DNA of 64,000 bases, taken from assembly GCF_040496035.1 (NCBI RefSeq), contig NZ_JBEPJZ010000001.1, positions 2,232,001 through 2,296,000 of the forward strand, read 5' to 3'. The notes beneath the pieces were generated by a model. It did not search any database and was not told the origin of the DNA. It was given only the letters and a program-made list of their open reading frames with translations. The first letter of the stretch is position 1. Every line of letters starts with the position of its first letter. The stretch comes from Agromyces sp. SYSU T00194. Its GTDB lineage: Bacteria > Actinomycetota > Actinomycetes > Actinomycetales > Microbacteriaceae. Below are positions 49,965 to 60,823 of the stretch, piece by piece. Both the position numbers and the translations under genes were made by a program.

Positions 49965-50918
49965 TCACGCGCGCGGCGCCGGGTCGCCCGCGTCGCGCGC
50001 CGGGGCGGCGGATGCCCCGGGCGAGCGCAGCACGGACGCCGCGAGCGCGTGCCCGGCGACGCAGGCGGCGCGCGGGTCCGCACCGTCCAGGGTCGCCACG
50101 ACGTACCCGGCCGCGAACGCGTCCCCGGCGCCGGTGGCGTCGCGCACGTCGTCGACCGACTCGGCCGGCACCCGCACGACCGGACGGCCGGGCCGGTGGA
50201 TCTCGGCGGGACCGGGGCCGCGCTTGACGACGACGAGCGGTGCGAGCGCGCGGGCCGCTCCGGCGGGGCCGGCGCCGGTCGCGCGCGCGTCGGGCCGGGC
50301 GATGCCGAGCAGGTCCGCCTCGTCGGCGTTGGCGAACACGACGTCGGGGGCGACCCGGCCGACGTGCGCGCGGAAGGCGTCCGCGCCGAGCGCCGCGACG
50401 AGCCCCGTCGAGGACGCGTCGACCGAGACCGGCACGCCGGCCCCGTGCGCCGCGTCGGCCAGTGCGACGACCGCCGAGCGGGCGGGCTCGCGCTCGAGCC
50501 CGTACGCCGGCAGGTGCAGCCACGCGGCACCGTCGAGCCACGTGGGCTCGACGGGCGCCGACAGCAGTGCGGCCGCCCCGCGGTCGGGGTACATGGTGCG
50601 CTCGCCGTCGGCGTCGACGATGAGCACGACCGTGCCGGTCGCGCCAGCGCGCTGGAGGCGCACGTCGACGCCGGCGGCGGACAGCTCGCGTGCGAGCCCG
50701 TCGCCGGCGGCATCCGCCCCGACGCAGCCGATGAATCGCGACTGCCGGCCCGCGCCGGCTGCGAACGCCGCCACGTTCGCCGCGCTGCCGCCCCGCGTGC
50801 GCGTGATGCGGGCGGCGGTGTCGGTGGCGTGTCGTGTGGGCTCGTCGGCCCACACGACGACGTCCTCGACGAGGTCGCCGGCGACGACGAGCACCCCGGG
50901 ATCAGCCGGCGACGGCAC
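49965..50918 (-). CDS. psuK: PfkB-family kinase, probable pseudouridine kinase
   Basis: The GTG at 50916-50918 starts within the end of psuG (17-base overlap). The 317-residue product has the PfkB signatures: GGSAANVAAFAAGAGRQ at the start of the first motif and DATGAGDAFAAGYVV with the catalytic Asp near the end. PfkB kinases act on sugars and nucleosides. Overlap with psuG argues that this one phosphorylates pseudouridine to pseudouridine 5'-phosphate, the substrate of PsuG. The last part is an Ala/Pro-rich tail. Ribokinase-like activity cannot be excluded. Confidence 0.8.
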   Translation of the reverse strand: MPSPADPGVLVVAGDLVEDVVVWADEPTRHATDTAARITRTRGGSAANVAAFAAGAGRQSRFIGCVGADAAGDGLARELSAAGVDVRLQRAGATGTVVLIVDADGERTMYPDRGAAALLSAPVEPTWLDGAAWLHLPAYGLEREPARSAVVALADAAHGAGVPVSVDASSTGLVAALGADAFRAHVGRVAPDVVFANADEADLLGIARPDARATGAGPAGAARALAPLVVVKRGPGPAEIHRPGRPVVRVPAESVDDVRDATGAGDAFAAGYVVATLDGADPRAACVAGHALAASVLRSPGASAAPARDAGDPAPRA

Positions 50919-51819
50919 GCGCGATCTCCCCGCCGAGCGCCACGTTGCCGCGGTACACGGCGAGGTTCGCCTCGAGGCTCGCGCCGCCCGTGGCGCGCTG
51001 CACGAAGTCGAGCAGGAACGGCGTCGTGTCGTGGCCGCTGATGCCGGCCGCGTCCGCCGCGGCCAGCGCCTCGGCGAGCACGCGGTCGTGCAGCGCCGGG
51101 TCGAGCTGCTCGGCGGCGGGCACCGGGTTCGCGACCAGCACCGCGGCCGGCAGGCCCAGCGCGTCGCGGGCCGCGGTGACGGCTGCGACCTCCTCGGGCG
51201 ACTCGACGCGGTGCTCGAGCGTGAAGCCCGAGTCGGCCACGTAGAAGCCGGGGTAGGCGTGGGTGCGGTAGCCGACGACGGGGATGTTCAGGGTCTCGAG
51301 CCGCTCGAGCGTCGCGGCGACGTCGAGGATCGACTTCACGCCCGCGCTCACCAGGGTGATCGGCGTGCGCGCGAGCGTCGGCAGGTCGGCCGACTCGTCG
51401 AAGGTCTCGCTCGCCCCGCGGTGCACGCCGCCGAGCCCGCCCGTCGACATGACCCGGATGCCCGCGGCGTGCGCGAGCCACGCCGTCGCGGCCACGGTCG
51501 TGCCGCCGCTGAGTCCGCGGGCCCGTGCGACGGGCAGGTCGCGCACGCTGAGCTTCACGACGTCGTCGTCGTTGCAGAGCTGCTCCATGGTCGGCCGGTC
51601 GATGCCGACGTGCGCGGTGCCGCCGACCACCCCGATCGTGGCGGGCACGACGCCCGCGTCGCGCAGCTGGGCCTCGGCGGCGAGGCCGACCTCGAGGTTG
51701 CGCGGGCGCGGCAGCCCGTGGGTCAGGATCGTGGTCTCGAGGGCGAGCACCGGGGCGCCGGATGCCACGGCCTCGCGCACCTCGTCGGAGAGGACGACGG
51801 CGGGGCTGGTCTGGATCAC
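50902..51819 (-). CDS. psuG: Pseudouridine-5'-phosphate glycosidase
   Basis: The GTG at 51817-51819 is preceded on the minus strand by TACGAT with a six-base gap, so it is probably leaderless. The 305-residue product has the conserved PsuG segments LALETTILTHGLPRP at the start, VGGTAHVGID, VMSTGGLGGVHRGA, TLVSAGVKSILD with the catalytic Lys, and a C-terminal part SLEANLAVYRGNVALG. The enzyme breaks the C-C glycosidic bond of pseudouridine 5'-phosphate to uracil and ribose 5-phosphate. Length is normal (about 300-310). Confidence 0.93.
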   Translation of the reverse strand: MIQTSPAVVLSDEVREAVASGAPVLALETTILTHGLPRPRNLEVGLAAEAQLRDAGVVPATIGVVGGTAHVGIDRPTMEQLCNDDDVVKLSVRDLPVARARGLSGGTTVAATAWLAHAAGIRVMSTGGLGGVHRGASETFDESADLPTLARTPITLVSAGVKSILDVAATLERLETLNIPVVGYRTHAYPGFYVADSGFTLEHRVESPEEVAAVTAARDALGLPAAVLVANPVPAAEQLDPALHDRVLAEALAAADAAGISGHDTTPFLLDFVQRATGGASLEANLAVYRGNVALGGEIARAVAG

Positions 51820-51974
51820 CCCGCAATCGTATGCGCCCCGTCGGCCGCCCGAGTCGTCGTGGAGAGTCTGGATCCGTGCGCGGAGGCGACGATTCGTGAC
51901 GAGTCGACGGCTCCGGCGAGGATCCGTTGCGCCCGCAGCATCCGATGTCGCATGCCTCCACTAGTCTCTTCCGC

Positions 51975-52901
51975 GTGCCCGCACCCGTGATCACCGCCCG
52001 CGACCTCCGCAAGCAGTACGACGAGGTCGCCGCCGTCGACGGCATCTCGTTCGAGGTCGCGCCGGGGGAGTCGTTCGGCCTGCTCGGCCCGAACGGCGCC
52101 GGCAAGTCCACGACCATGCGCATGGTCGGCGCGGTCTCGACCCGCACGAGCGGCGACCTCGAGATCCTCGGGCTCGACCCGAACGCGCACGGCCCCGACA
52201 TCCGCTCGCAGCTCGGCGTCGTGCCCCAGGCGGACAACCTCGACACCGAGCTGCGCGTGCGCGAGAACCTGCTCGTGTACGGCCGCTACTTCGGACTGCC
52301 GCGCCGCCAGGTCGCCGAGCGCGCCGACGAGCTGCTCGCGTTCGCGCAGCTGGAGGAGAAGGCGAAGGCCAAGGTCGACGCGCTCTCGGGCGGCATGAAG
52401 CGCCGCCTCACCATCGCCCGCGCGCTCATCAACGACCCGCGCATCCTGCTGCTCGACGAGCCGACCACCGGCCTCGACCCGCAGGCCCGGCACATCCTCT
52501 GGGACCGCCTGTTCCGCCTGAAGGAGCAGGGCACGACGCTCGTGCTCACGACCCACTACATGGACGAGGCCGAGCAGCTGTGCGATCGCCTGATCGTGGT
52601 CGACCACGGGCGCATCATGGCCGAGGGCACGCCCGCCGAACTCATCCGCGCCTACTCGTCGCGCGAGGTGCTGGAGGTGCGCTTCGGCGCCGACCGCAAC
52701 GCCGAGGTGGCGACCCGGCTCGAGGGCGTGGGCGATCGCATCGAGGTGCTGCCCGACCGCATCCTCGTCTACAGCGGCAACGGCGAGGCCGAGCTCGTGC
52801 GCATCACCGAGGCGGGCCTGCACCCGATCACGAGCCTCGTGCGCCGCTCGAGCCTCGAGGACGTCTTCCTCCGCCTCACCGGCCGGAGCCTCATCGAATG
52901 A
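51975..52901 (+). CDS. ABC transporter ATP-binding protein
   Basis: I choose the GTG at 51975, which has TAGTCT at 51962-51967 seven bases before it (leaderless); a longer frame from 51927 lacks support. The 308-residue protein has Walker A GLLGPNGAGKSTTM, the signature LSGGMKRRLTIARAL, Walker B ILLLDEPTTGLDP and the switch His in TTHYMDEA. The C-terminal 80 residues form the small domain of DrrA/NodI-type subunits. It powers the two ABC-2 membrane proteins encoded downstream, which overlap by four bases each. Confidence 0.92.
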   Translation: MPAPVITARDLRKQYDEVAAVDGISFEVAPGESFGLLGPNGAGKSTTMRMVGAVSTRTSGDLEILGLDPNAHGPDIRSQLGVVPQADNLDTELRVRENLLVYGRYFGLPRRQVAERADELLAFAQLEEKAKAKVDALSGGMKRRLTIARALINDPRILLLDEPTTGLDPQARHILWDRLFRLKEQGTTLVLTTHYMDEAEQLCDRLIVVDHGRIMAEGTPAELIRAYSSREVLEVRFGADRNAEVATRLEGVGDRIEVLPDRILVYSGNGEAELVRITEAGLHPITSLVRRSSLEDVFLRLTGRSLIE

Positions 52902-53776
52902 GCGCCGAGTCCCCCGGGCCGCAGGCGACGGATGCCCCGCAGGGCACCCGTCCCGAGACCGCACGCGCGCTCGCCGCGGGCGTGCGCCCCCGCCGCTTCG
53001 GCGCGTGGTACGTCGCCGAGCACCGCTTCCGCGTCATGCGCTCGTACCTGCAGACGATGCTCGCGACCGGCATCGGCACCCCGATCATCTACCTGTACGG
53101 GCTCGGTGCGGGCCTCGCCTCCCTGATCGACGCCCCGGTCGCCTCGCAGCCCGGCGCGGAGGGCGTGCCCTACCTCGTGTTCGTCGCCCCTGCGCTGCTG
53201 GCGTCGGCCGCCATCACGGTCGCGACCGAGGAGTTCTCGTACCCGATCATGCTCGGCTACAAGTGGAACCCGACGTTCTCCGGCATGCACGCGGCGCCCA
53301 TCCGGCCGGGCCAGATCGTCGACGGGCTCGTCATCTCGGTGACCGCGCGCATCGTCGCCACGAGCGCCGTGTACTTCCTCTTCATGCTGCTGTTCGGCGC
53401 GGTGCCGTCGCCGCTCGGCTTCCTCGCGGTGCTCTCGGCGACCCTCGGGGGCCTCGCGTTCGGTCACCTGCTCATGGCCTACGTCTCGACCCTGGAGCAG
53501 GACACGGGCCAGATCGCACTCGTCATGCGCTTCCTCGTGCTGCCGATGACGCTGTTCTCGGGCACGTTCTTCCCACTCAGCCAGCTGCCGTGGTTCCTGC
53601 AGCCCATCGGCTGGATCTCGCCGCTGTGGCACGCCACGGAGCTCAGCCGCGTCTTCGCGTACGGGTACCCCGAGCCGCTGTGGCTCACGGTCGTGCACGT
53701 GCTCGTGCTCGCCGTGATGGCGGCGTTCGGCTGGATCGCATCGCGGCGCATCGCCGCACGGAGGCTGGGCCGATGA
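52898..53776 (+). CDS. ABC-2 type permease, first subunit
   Basis: The ATG at 52898 overlaps the ATPase stop. The 292-residue product has a 45-residue Pro/Ala-rich soluble start, then six membrane segments and the ABC-2 motif in MRFLVLPMTLFSGTFFPLSQLP. This pattern is found in NodJ/DrrB-type exporters of lipids, drugs or polysaccharides. It pairs with the second permease to form the channel. Substrate unknown. Confidence 0.88.
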   Translation: MSAESPGPQATDAPQGTRPETARALAAGVRPRRFGAWYVAEHRFRVMRSYLQTMLATGIGTPIIYLYGLGAGLASLIDAPVASQPGAEGVPYLVFVAPALLASAAITVATEEFSYPIMLGYKWNPTFSGMHAAPIRPGQIVDGLVISVTARIVATSAVYFLFMLLFGAVPSPLGFLAVLSATLGGLAFGHLLMAYVSTLEQDTGQIALVMRFLVLPMTLFSGTFFPLSQLPWFLQPIGWISPLWHATELSRVFAYGYPEPLWLTVVHVLVLAVMAAFGWIASRRIAARRLGR

Positions 53777-54603
53777 CCGCACCCGTCACCACCGACGACC
53801 GCACCGCACCAGCCGGCGGGCGGGGCGTCGCCTCGCTCTACGCGGGCAACGCGCGCGCCGTCATGGCACGCGGCTGGCGTGCGACCCGCAGCTCGAACTG
53901 GATGATCGTCGTCTCGGGGTTCTTCGAGCCGATCTTCTACCTGCTGTCGATGGGCATCGGTCTCGGCGCGCTCGTCGGCGAGGTCGCGACCGCGGGCGGC
54001 GACGTCTCCTACGCGGCGTTCATCGCGCCTGCCCTGCTCGCGGTCGCCGCCATGAACGGCGCCATCTACGACTCGACCTGGAACGTGTTCTTCAAGATGA
54101 ACTTCGCGAAGCTCTACGAGGGCATGCTCGCGACGTCGCTCGGGCCGCTCGACGTGGCGCTCGGCGAGATCTCGCTCGCGCTGCTGCGCGGAGCATTCTA
54201 CGCCTCGGGGTTCCTGCTCGTCATGCAGGCGCTCGGGCTGAACCTCTCGTGGTGGGCGCTGCTCGCGCTGCCCGCGGTACTGCTCATCGCGTTCGGCTTC
54301 GCGAGCCTCGGCATGGCGATCACGAGCTACATGAAGACGTTCCAGCAGATGGACTGGATCAACTTCGTGCTGCTGCCGATGTTCCTGCTCTCGGCGACGT
54401 TCTTCCCGATCACGGTGTACCCGCAGGCCGTGCAGTGGATCATCCAGGCGCTGCCGCTCTGGCACGGCGTCGAGCTGGTGCGCGGCCTCACGACCGGTGC
54501 GGTCGAGTGGGGCCTGCTCTGGCACGTGCTCTACTACGCGGTCATGATCGCCGTCGGCATCGTCTTCACGACGAAGCGGCTGCGCGCGCTGTTCCTCGAC
54601 TGA
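53773..54603 (+). CDS. ABC-2 type permease, second subunit
   Basis: The ATG at 53773 overlaps the first permease stop by four bases. The 276-residue product has six membrane segments, starting near residue 42 (NWMIVVSGFFEPIFYLLSMG) and including the ABC-2 motif FVLLPMFLLSATFFPITVYP. It is similar in layout to its partner but not identical, so the transporter is probably a heterodimer of permeases with two copies of the ATPase. A hairpin follows the stop. Confidence 0.88.
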   Translation: MTAPVTTDDRTAPAGGRGVASLYAGNARAVMARGWRATRSSNWMIVVSGFFEPIFYLLSMGIGLGALVGEVATAGGDVSYAAFIAPALLAVAAMNGAIYDSTWNVFFKMNFAKLYEGMLATSLGPLDVALGEISLALLRGAFYASGFLLVMQALGLNLSWWALLALPAVLLIAFGFASLGMAITSYMKTFQQMDWINFVLLPMFLLSATFFPITVYPQAVQWIIQALPLWHGVELVRGLTTGAVEWGLLWHVLYYAVMIAVGIVFTTKRLRALFLD

Positions 54604-54625
54604 CCGCCGTTCGCACCTCCGGCGA

Positions 54626-54658
54626 GGCGAGCGGATGCCCCGTGGCATCCGCTTCGCC
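54626..54658. terminator. Bidirectional terminator between ABC and riboflavin operons
   Basis: GCGGATGCC at 54631-54639 pairs perfectly with GGCATCCGC at 54644-54652 around CCGT. GGCGA and TTCGCC extend the stem with one bulge. It lies between the convergent ends of the ABC-2 operon and ribH. Confidence 0.7.
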
Positions 54659-54664
54659 GTCGTC

Positions 54665-55135
54665 TCAGCCCCGCACGGCGCGCAGTGCGCGCACGGTGGC
54701 GATCGCCGCCTCGGCCGCCTCCGCGCCCTTGTCCTCCGTCGAACCCGGCAGGCCCGCGCGGTCCAGCCCCTGCTGCTCGTCGTCGAGGGTGAGCACGCCG
54801 AAGCCGACCGGCTTGCCGGTGTCGAGCGCGACCCGGGTGAGCCCGTCGGTCGCCGCCGACGACACGTACTCGAAGTGCGGCGTGCCGCCGCGGATGATCA
54901 CGCCGAGCGCGACCGCGGCGTCGGCCCCGGCCTCGAGGGCCGCCTTCGCCACGACGGGCAGCTCGAAGCTGCCGGGCACCCGCACGAGGGTGTGCGCGGC
55001 GCCGGACGCCTCGAGCGTGCGCACGGCACCGGCGATCAGCCCGTCGGTGATCTCGTCGTGCCAGCTGCCGGCGACGATCACGACCGACAGGCCGGTGCCG
55101 TCGACGTCGAGGGTGGGGGAGCCTGCTCCGCTCAT
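54665..55135 (-). CDS. ribH: 6,7-dimethyl-8-ribityllumazine synthase
   Basis: The ATG at 55133-55135 overlaps the ribBA stop by four bases. The 156-residue product has the family segments [47 protein letters not shown] with the catalytic His, and a C-terminal [17 protein letters not shown]. It joins the pyrimidine intermediate with 3,4-dihydroxy-2-butanone 4-phosphate to give lumazine, the substrate of riboflavin synthase. It normally forms shells of 60 or pentamers. It is the last gene of the rib operon. Confidence 0.95.
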   Translation of the reverse strand: MSGAGSPTLDVDGTGLSVVIVAGSWHDEITDGLIAGAVRTLEASGAAHTLVRVPGSFELPVVAKAALEAGADAAVALGVIIRGGTPHFEYVSSAATDGLTRVALDTGKPVGFGVLTLDDEQQGLDRAGLPGSTEDKGAEAAEAAIATVRALRAVRG

Positions 55136-56436
55136 GATGCGCGTCCTTCCAGGAGGTGGTGCGCCGCCGGTTCCGTGAGGTCGACGGTGTCGATCGCGTG
55201 ACCCATGCGGTCGCGCTTGGTCTCGAGGTACGCCTCGTTGAGGGCGCCCACGCCGACCACGAGCGGCACCCGCTCGAGCACGGCGACGCCCTGCGACTCG
55301 AGCTGGCGCACCTTCTCGGGGTTGTTCGTGAGCAGCCGCACGGCGTCGAGGCCCAGGTCGTGCAGGATCGCCGTCGCCGCGCCGTAGTCGCGCGCGTCGG
55401 CGGGCAGGCCGAGCGCGAGGTTCGCGTCGAGCGTGTCGAGGCCGTCCTCCTGCAGGCGGTACGCGCGCAGCTTGTTGATGAGGCCGATGCCGCGCCCCTC
55501 CTGGCCGCGCAGGTACACGACGACGCCGCCGTGCTCCTGCACCGCTGCGAGGGCCGCGTCGAGCTGCGGGCCGCACTCGCACTTCAGCGAGCCGAACGCC
55601 TCACCGGTCAGGCACTCCGAGTGCACGCGCACGAGCGCGCCGGGAGAGGACGGGTCGCCCGCGACGATCGCCAGGTGGTCGGCGCCGCTCGTGCGGTCGC
55701 GGTATGCGCGCATCCGGAACGGCCCGTGCTCGGTGGGCACGGTCGTCTCGACCTCGAAGAGCACGCGCGGCGACTCCGGCCGGTCGGCGACGGGCCGTGC
55801 GTCGGCGTCGCAGATCGCGGCCGCGCCGGGCTCCTCGCGGAGGAACCGGATGAGCGCCGCGACGGTCGTGACGGGCAGCCCCTCGCGTGCACCCAGCTCG
55901 ATCAGTCCCGGCAGTCGCATCATCTCGCCGTCGTCGGCGACGATCTCGCCGATCGCGGCGACGGGCGCGAGGCCGGCCAGGCGCATCAGGTCGACCGCGG
56001 CCTCGGTGTGGCCCGCGCGCTCGCGCACGCCGCCGTCGACCGCGCGCAGCGGCACCACGTGGCCCGGGCGGATGAGCGACGCGGGGGTCGCGTCGGGGTC
56101 GGCGAGCACGCGCAGCGTGTGCGCGCGGTCGGACGCGCTGATGCCGGTGGTCACGCCGTCGGCGGCGTCGACGGTGATCGTGTAGGCGGTGCGCCGCGCG
56201 TCCTGGCTGTCGAGGGTCATGAGCGGCAGCTCGAGCCGGTCGGCGAGGTCGTTCGGCATCGGGGCGCACAGGTAGCCGCTCGTGTGGCGCACCATCCAGG
56301 CGATCCACTCCTGGCTGGCCAGGCCGGCGGAGATGATCGCATCGCCCTCGTTCTCGCGGCCCTCGTCGTCGGCGACGAGCACGGGCCTCCCGGCGCGCAG
56401 CGCGGCCAGCACCTCGGGCATCTCTGCGAGGCTCAT
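55132..56436 (-). CDS. ribBA: Bifunctional DHBP synthase / GTP cyclohydrolase II
   Basis: The ATG at 56434-56436 overlaps the ribE stop. The 434-residue protein has the RibB domain first (about 1-205) with [12 protein letters not shown] and [11 protein letters not shown] and the conserved [14 protein letters not shown]. The RibA domain (about 210-434) has the zinc Cys set in [18 protein letters not shown] and the [16 protein letters not shown] segment. It makes the two precursors of riboflavin, the four-carbon unit from ribulose 5-phosphate and the pyrimidine from GTP. The fused form is common in actinobacteria. Confidence 0.95.
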   Translation of the reverse strand: MSLAEMPEVLAALRAGRPVLVADDEGRENEGDAIISAGLASQEWIAWMVRHTSGYLCAPMPNDLADRLELPLMTLDSQDARRTAYTITVDAADGVTTGISASDRAHTLRVLADPDATPASLIRPGHVVPLRAVDGGVRERAGHTEAAVDLMRLAGLAPVAAIGEIVADDGEMMRLPGLIELGAREGLPVTTVAALIRFLREEPGAAAICDADARPVADRPESPRVLFEVETTVPTEHGPFRMRAYRDRTSGADHLAIVAGDPSSPGALVRVHSECLTGEAFGSLKCECGPQLDAALAAVQEHGGVVVYLRGQEGRGIGLINKLRAYRLQEDGLDTLDANLALGLPADARDYGAATAILHDLGLDAVRLLTNNPEKVRQLESQGVAVLERVPLVVGVGALNEAYLETKRDRMGHAIDTVDLTEPAAHHLLEGRAS

Positions 56437-57089
56437 GCGACGCCTCCGATCGGCGTCGGTGCCGCGGGCGCGGCGACGGACGACGGCAGGTCGTCGTGGG
56501 CACCGAGGCGCAGCATCCGCTCGACCTGTCGGGCGAGGATGTCGGTCTCGAGGTTCACCCGGTCGCCGACGACGCGGTCGCCCAGGGTCGTCGCCTGCAG
56601 CGTCTCCGGGATGAGCGACACCTCGAACCAGTCGTCGCCGACCGCGCTGACCGTGAGCGAGACCCCGTCGAGCGCGACCGAGCCCTTGTCGACCACGAGA
56701 CGGGCGTGCGCCGGGTCGATCGCGAAGCGCAGCACCCGCCAGGCCTCGCCGGGGCGGACCTCCACGACCTCGGCGGTGCCGTCGATGTGCCCCTGCACGA
56801 TGTGGCCGCCGATGCGGTCGCCGACCTTCGCGGCGCGCTCCAGGTCGACCCGGTCGCCCTCGCGCACGTCGGCGAGCGTCGACATGGCGAGCGTCTGCGC
56901 CATCACGTCGGCCGTGAACGACTCGTCGTCGCGGTCGACGACGGTGAGGCACACGCCGTTCACCGAGATCGAGTCGCCGTGGCGTGCGTCGGAGACCGCG
57001 AGCGGCCCGTGCACGGTGAGCCGCGCGGCGTCGGCCGTGCGCTCGACGCGCGTGATGCGGCCGATCTCCTCGATGATGCCCGTGAACAT
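56433..57089 (-). CDS. ribE: Riboflavin synthase, alpha chain
   Basis: The ATG at 57087-57089 is one base after the ribD stop. The 218-residue product has two similar beta-barrel halves, starting with MFTGIIEEIGRI and, in the second half, GHIVQGHIDGTAEV. SVNGVCLTV and SVALDGVSLTV are the repeated binding segments of each half. It converts two lumazines into riboflavin and the pyrimidine. The length is close to the usual 200-215, with a short C-terminal extension. Confidence 0.95.
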   Translation of the reverse strand: MFTGIIEEIGRITRVERTADAARLTVHGPLAVSDARHGDSISVNGVCLTVVDRDDESFTADVMAQTLAMSTLADVREGDRVDLERAAKVGDRIGGHIVQGHIDGTAEVVEVRPGEAWRVLRFAIDPAHARLVVDKGSVALDGVSLTVSAVGDDWFEVSLIPETLQATTLGDRVVGDRVNLETDILARQVERMLRLGAHDDLPSSVAAPAAPTPIGGVA

Positions 57090-57090
57090 G

Positions 57091-58194
57091 TCAGTTCCTT
57101 CCGTTCGGGCCGTCCGCCGCGGCACCTGGCCGAGGGGAAGCGGGGCGGGCGACGACGAGGACGTCGTCGCCGAGTCGTGCGACGTGGGTGGTCTCGAGCC
57201 GCAGCGCCTCGGCGATCGTGCCGATGCCGAGGTCGCCGACGGCGAGGCGCGGCCCGCCGAGCAGGGCGGGCGCGAGGTAGACGACGACCTCGTCGACGAG
57301 GCCGGCGGCGAGGAACGCGGTGGCGAGCGTCGGCCCGCCCTCGACGAAGAGCGAGCGGATGCCGGTGCGCCGGAGCGCGTCCAGGTCGCCGGCGAGGTCC
57401 TCTCCCGTACGCCGGAGCGCGGGGTGCGCGCCGTGCAGCACCGCCGCGTCGGCGGGCACGTCGCGACGGCCGAACACGACCGGCACCGGCTGGTCGGCGA
57501 GCAGTCCGCCCGTCGCATCGCGCGCGGTGAGGGCGGGGTCGTCGGCGAGCACCGTGCCGGTGCCGACGGCGATCGCGTCGGCGGCGGCCCGGCGCGCGTG
57601 CACGTCGGCCCGCGCCTCGGGGCCGGTGATCCAGCGGCTCGTGCCGTCGGCCGCGGCGATGCGCCCGTCGAGCGTCGACGCCCACTTCACCGTGGTGAAC
57701 GGCCGGCCGTGACGGGCGGTGAACAGCCAGTCGGCGAGGAACGACTCGGCCTCGTCGGCCAGCAGCCCGCGCTCGACGTCCACGCCGCCGTCGCGCAGGC
57801 GCGCGCCGCCTCCCGCGGAGTGCTCGCCGGGGTCGGCCACCGCGTAGACGACGCGGGCGACGCCGGCCTCCAGGAGCGCCTGCGCGCAGGGTCCGGTGCG
57901 GCCGGTGTGGTTGCACGGTTCGAGCGTGACGATCGCGGTCGTCCCGCGGGCCGCGCCCGGAGCGAGCCGGGCGAGCGCGTCGACCTCGGCGTGCGGCGTG
58001 CCGGCGCCGCGGTGCCAGCCCTCGGCGACGACCTCGCCCGCGGGGGAGAGGAGCACGCAGCCGACCTGCGGGTTGATGCCGCGCGCGGGCCCGCGTGCGG
58101 CGAGCTCGAGCGCCCGGCGCATGGCGCGGGCCTCCGCGGCGCGCGCGTCGGAGGCGCCCGCGGGTGCGCGGTGCGCGGCGCTGGTGCTGCCCAT
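57091..58194 (-). CDS. ribD: Bifunctional riboflavin deaminase/reductase
   Basis: The ATG at 58192-58194 (MGSTSAAHR) starts a 367-residue protein. The deaminase domain comes first with the zinc residues in GTPHAEVDAL (His-Ala-Glu) and LEPCNHTGRTGPC (PCxxxxxxxxC). The reductase domain follows, with VKWASTLDGRIAAADGTSRW and FVEGGPTLATAFL. It carries out the second and third steps on the GTP-derived pyrimidine. It is the first gene of the rib operon and is preceded by an FMN riboswitch. Confidence 0.94.
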   Translation of the reverse strand: MGSTSAAHRAPAGASDARAAEARAMRRALELAARGPARGINPQVGCVLLSPAGEVVAEGWHRGAGTPHAEVDALARLAPGAARGTTAIVTLEPCNHTGRTGPCAQALLEAGVARVVYAVADPGEHSAGGGARLRDGGVDVERGLLADEAESFLADWLFTARHGRPFTTVKWASTLDGRIAAADGTSRWITGPEARADVHARRAAADAIAVGTGTVLADDPALTARDATGGLLADQPVPVVFGRRDVPADAAVLHGAHPALRRTGEDLAGDLDALRRTGIRSLFVEGGPTLATAFLAAGLVDEVVVYLAPALLGGPRLAVGDLGIGTIAEALRLETTHVARLGDDVLVVARPASPRPGAAADGPNGRN

Positions 58195-58244
58195 GGTCCC
58201 GACTCTCGTCCTCGCGGACTCCGGGGCTCGGCAACGCCGATCAG

Positions 58245-58268
58245 GCCGCCGGCGCGGACGCCTGCGGC
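58245..58268 (-). promoter_or_regulatory. Expression-platform hairpin after the FMN aptamer
   Basis: GCCGC A GGCG pairs with CGCC G GCGGC around a four-base loop, directly after the aptamer P1 stem. There is no T tract. It may act with the aptamer in Rho-dependent or translational control of ribD; the ribD ribosome site lies about 35-45 bases further. Confidence 0.5.
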
Positions 58269-58409
58269 ACGTGCTGCCTCCCATCCGGACTTTCACCGTC
58301 GGTACCGGAATTCCACCGGTTCGGCCTCGCACCCGACCCAACTGAGATCGAGCGCTCGGTTCGCGGACTGTCACCGCCGGCTCGGACTTTCACCGACCCC
58401 GGAGCACGT
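58269..58409 (-). promoter_or_regulatory. FMN riboswitch (RFN element)
   Basis: On the minus strand the leader contains the conserved RFN blocks in order: GGTCGGTGAAAGTCCGA, GGCGGTGACAGTCCGCGA, CCGGTGGAATTCCGGTACC, CGACGGTGAAAGTCCGG and ATGGGAGGCAGC. P1 is formed by ACGTGCT (58403-58409) and AGCACGT (58269-58275). FMN binding should lower rib operon expression. A possible -10 TACACT at 58422-58427 lies just upstream of the aptamer. Confidence 0.95.
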
Positions 58410-58437
58410 TTCTTGTTCTCGAGTGTAGATCAACGTC

Positions 58438-58460
58438 GGCGGGAGCGGGATATTCCCGCC
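58438..58460 (-). terminator. Terminator-like hairpin after the HAD gene
   Basis: GGCGGGA at 58438-58444 pairs with TCCCGCC at 58454-58460 around a nine-base loop. It lies between the HAD stop and the riboflavin leader promoter and could end the trpS-GNAT-HAD transcript. Confidence 0.5.
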
Positions 58461-58488
58461 GCCCCGGGGCGTCCCAGCCGCGCGGCGC

Positions 58489-59213
58489 TCAGCCGGCGAC
58501 GATCGGCGGCAGCGCGTCCAGGCCCGTGATGCGTCGCACGTCGAGCGCCGACGCCTCCGCGGCATCCGCGGTGTCGGGCTGCGAGCCGAGCCGGTCGAGC
58601 CAGACGCCCGCGAGGCCGGCGCGGGCGGCTCCGATCGCGTCGGTGCGCAGCCGGTCGCCCACGTAGAGCACGCGCGCCGGGGCGGTCGCGAACCGCTCGC
58701 ACGCGTGCAGGAAGATCGCCGCGTCGGGCTTGGTCACGCCGAGCGCGCCCGATGCCACGACGTGCTCCATCGGGGCGTCGAGCCCGACGGCGCGGAGCTT
58801 CGCCGACTGGAAGTCGTGCTCGCCGTTGGTGATGATGCCGAACCGGACGCCGGGCGCCACCCCGCGGAGCGCGTCGAGGGCGGGCAGGGCGTCGTCGTGC
58901 AGCGCCCACGCCGCGCGATAGCGCGCGAAGTACCCCGTGAACCACGCACTCGCGCCGTCGTCGTCGAGCGCGTGCCCGTGCGCGGCGGCGAAGGCACGCG
59001 CCCGGGCACGTCGTTGGCCCTCGAAGTCGGTCTCGCCCGCGAGGTAGCGGTGGTAGTGCTCCTCCTCGAGGTCGCGCCAGAGGCGCGTGGTTCCCGGCTC
59101 GTCGAGCAGTTCGTATCGCTCGGCCCGGGCATGGGCGAGGATGCCCGCGTCGACCGCGGCGCGGTGGTCGAGCAGCGTGTCGTCCAGGTCGAACAGGACG
59201 ACGTCGAATGCGC

Positions 59214-59217
<4 letters not shown>
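58489..59217 (-). CDS. HAD-family hydrolase (YjjG-like phosphatase)
   Basis: The ATG at 59215-59217 overlaps the GNAT stop by four bases. The 242-residue product has all HAD motifs: the nucleophile Asp in VVLFDLDDTLLDH, Thr/Ser in GIITNGEHDFQ, the Lys in GVTKPDAAIF and the acid pair in VLYVGDRLRTDAIGAARAG. A helical cap lies between motifs 1 and 2. Relatives such as YjjG remove phosphate from nucleotides, often damaged ones. The substrate here is not proven. Confidence 0.88.

Positions 59218-60823
<1,606 letters not shown>

Noticed and set aside
49916..52246. Upstream extension of the ABC exporter frame
   Set aside because: The frame is open because of base composition, but it runs antisense or out of frame through psuK and psuG. 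The start at 49915 has a ribosome site and fits the family length.
55156..58428. A plus-strand open frame of about 1090 codons
   Set aside because: It is antisense to the riboflavin operon and runs through the FMN riboswitch; all four rib genes on the minus strand have clear catalytic motifs.
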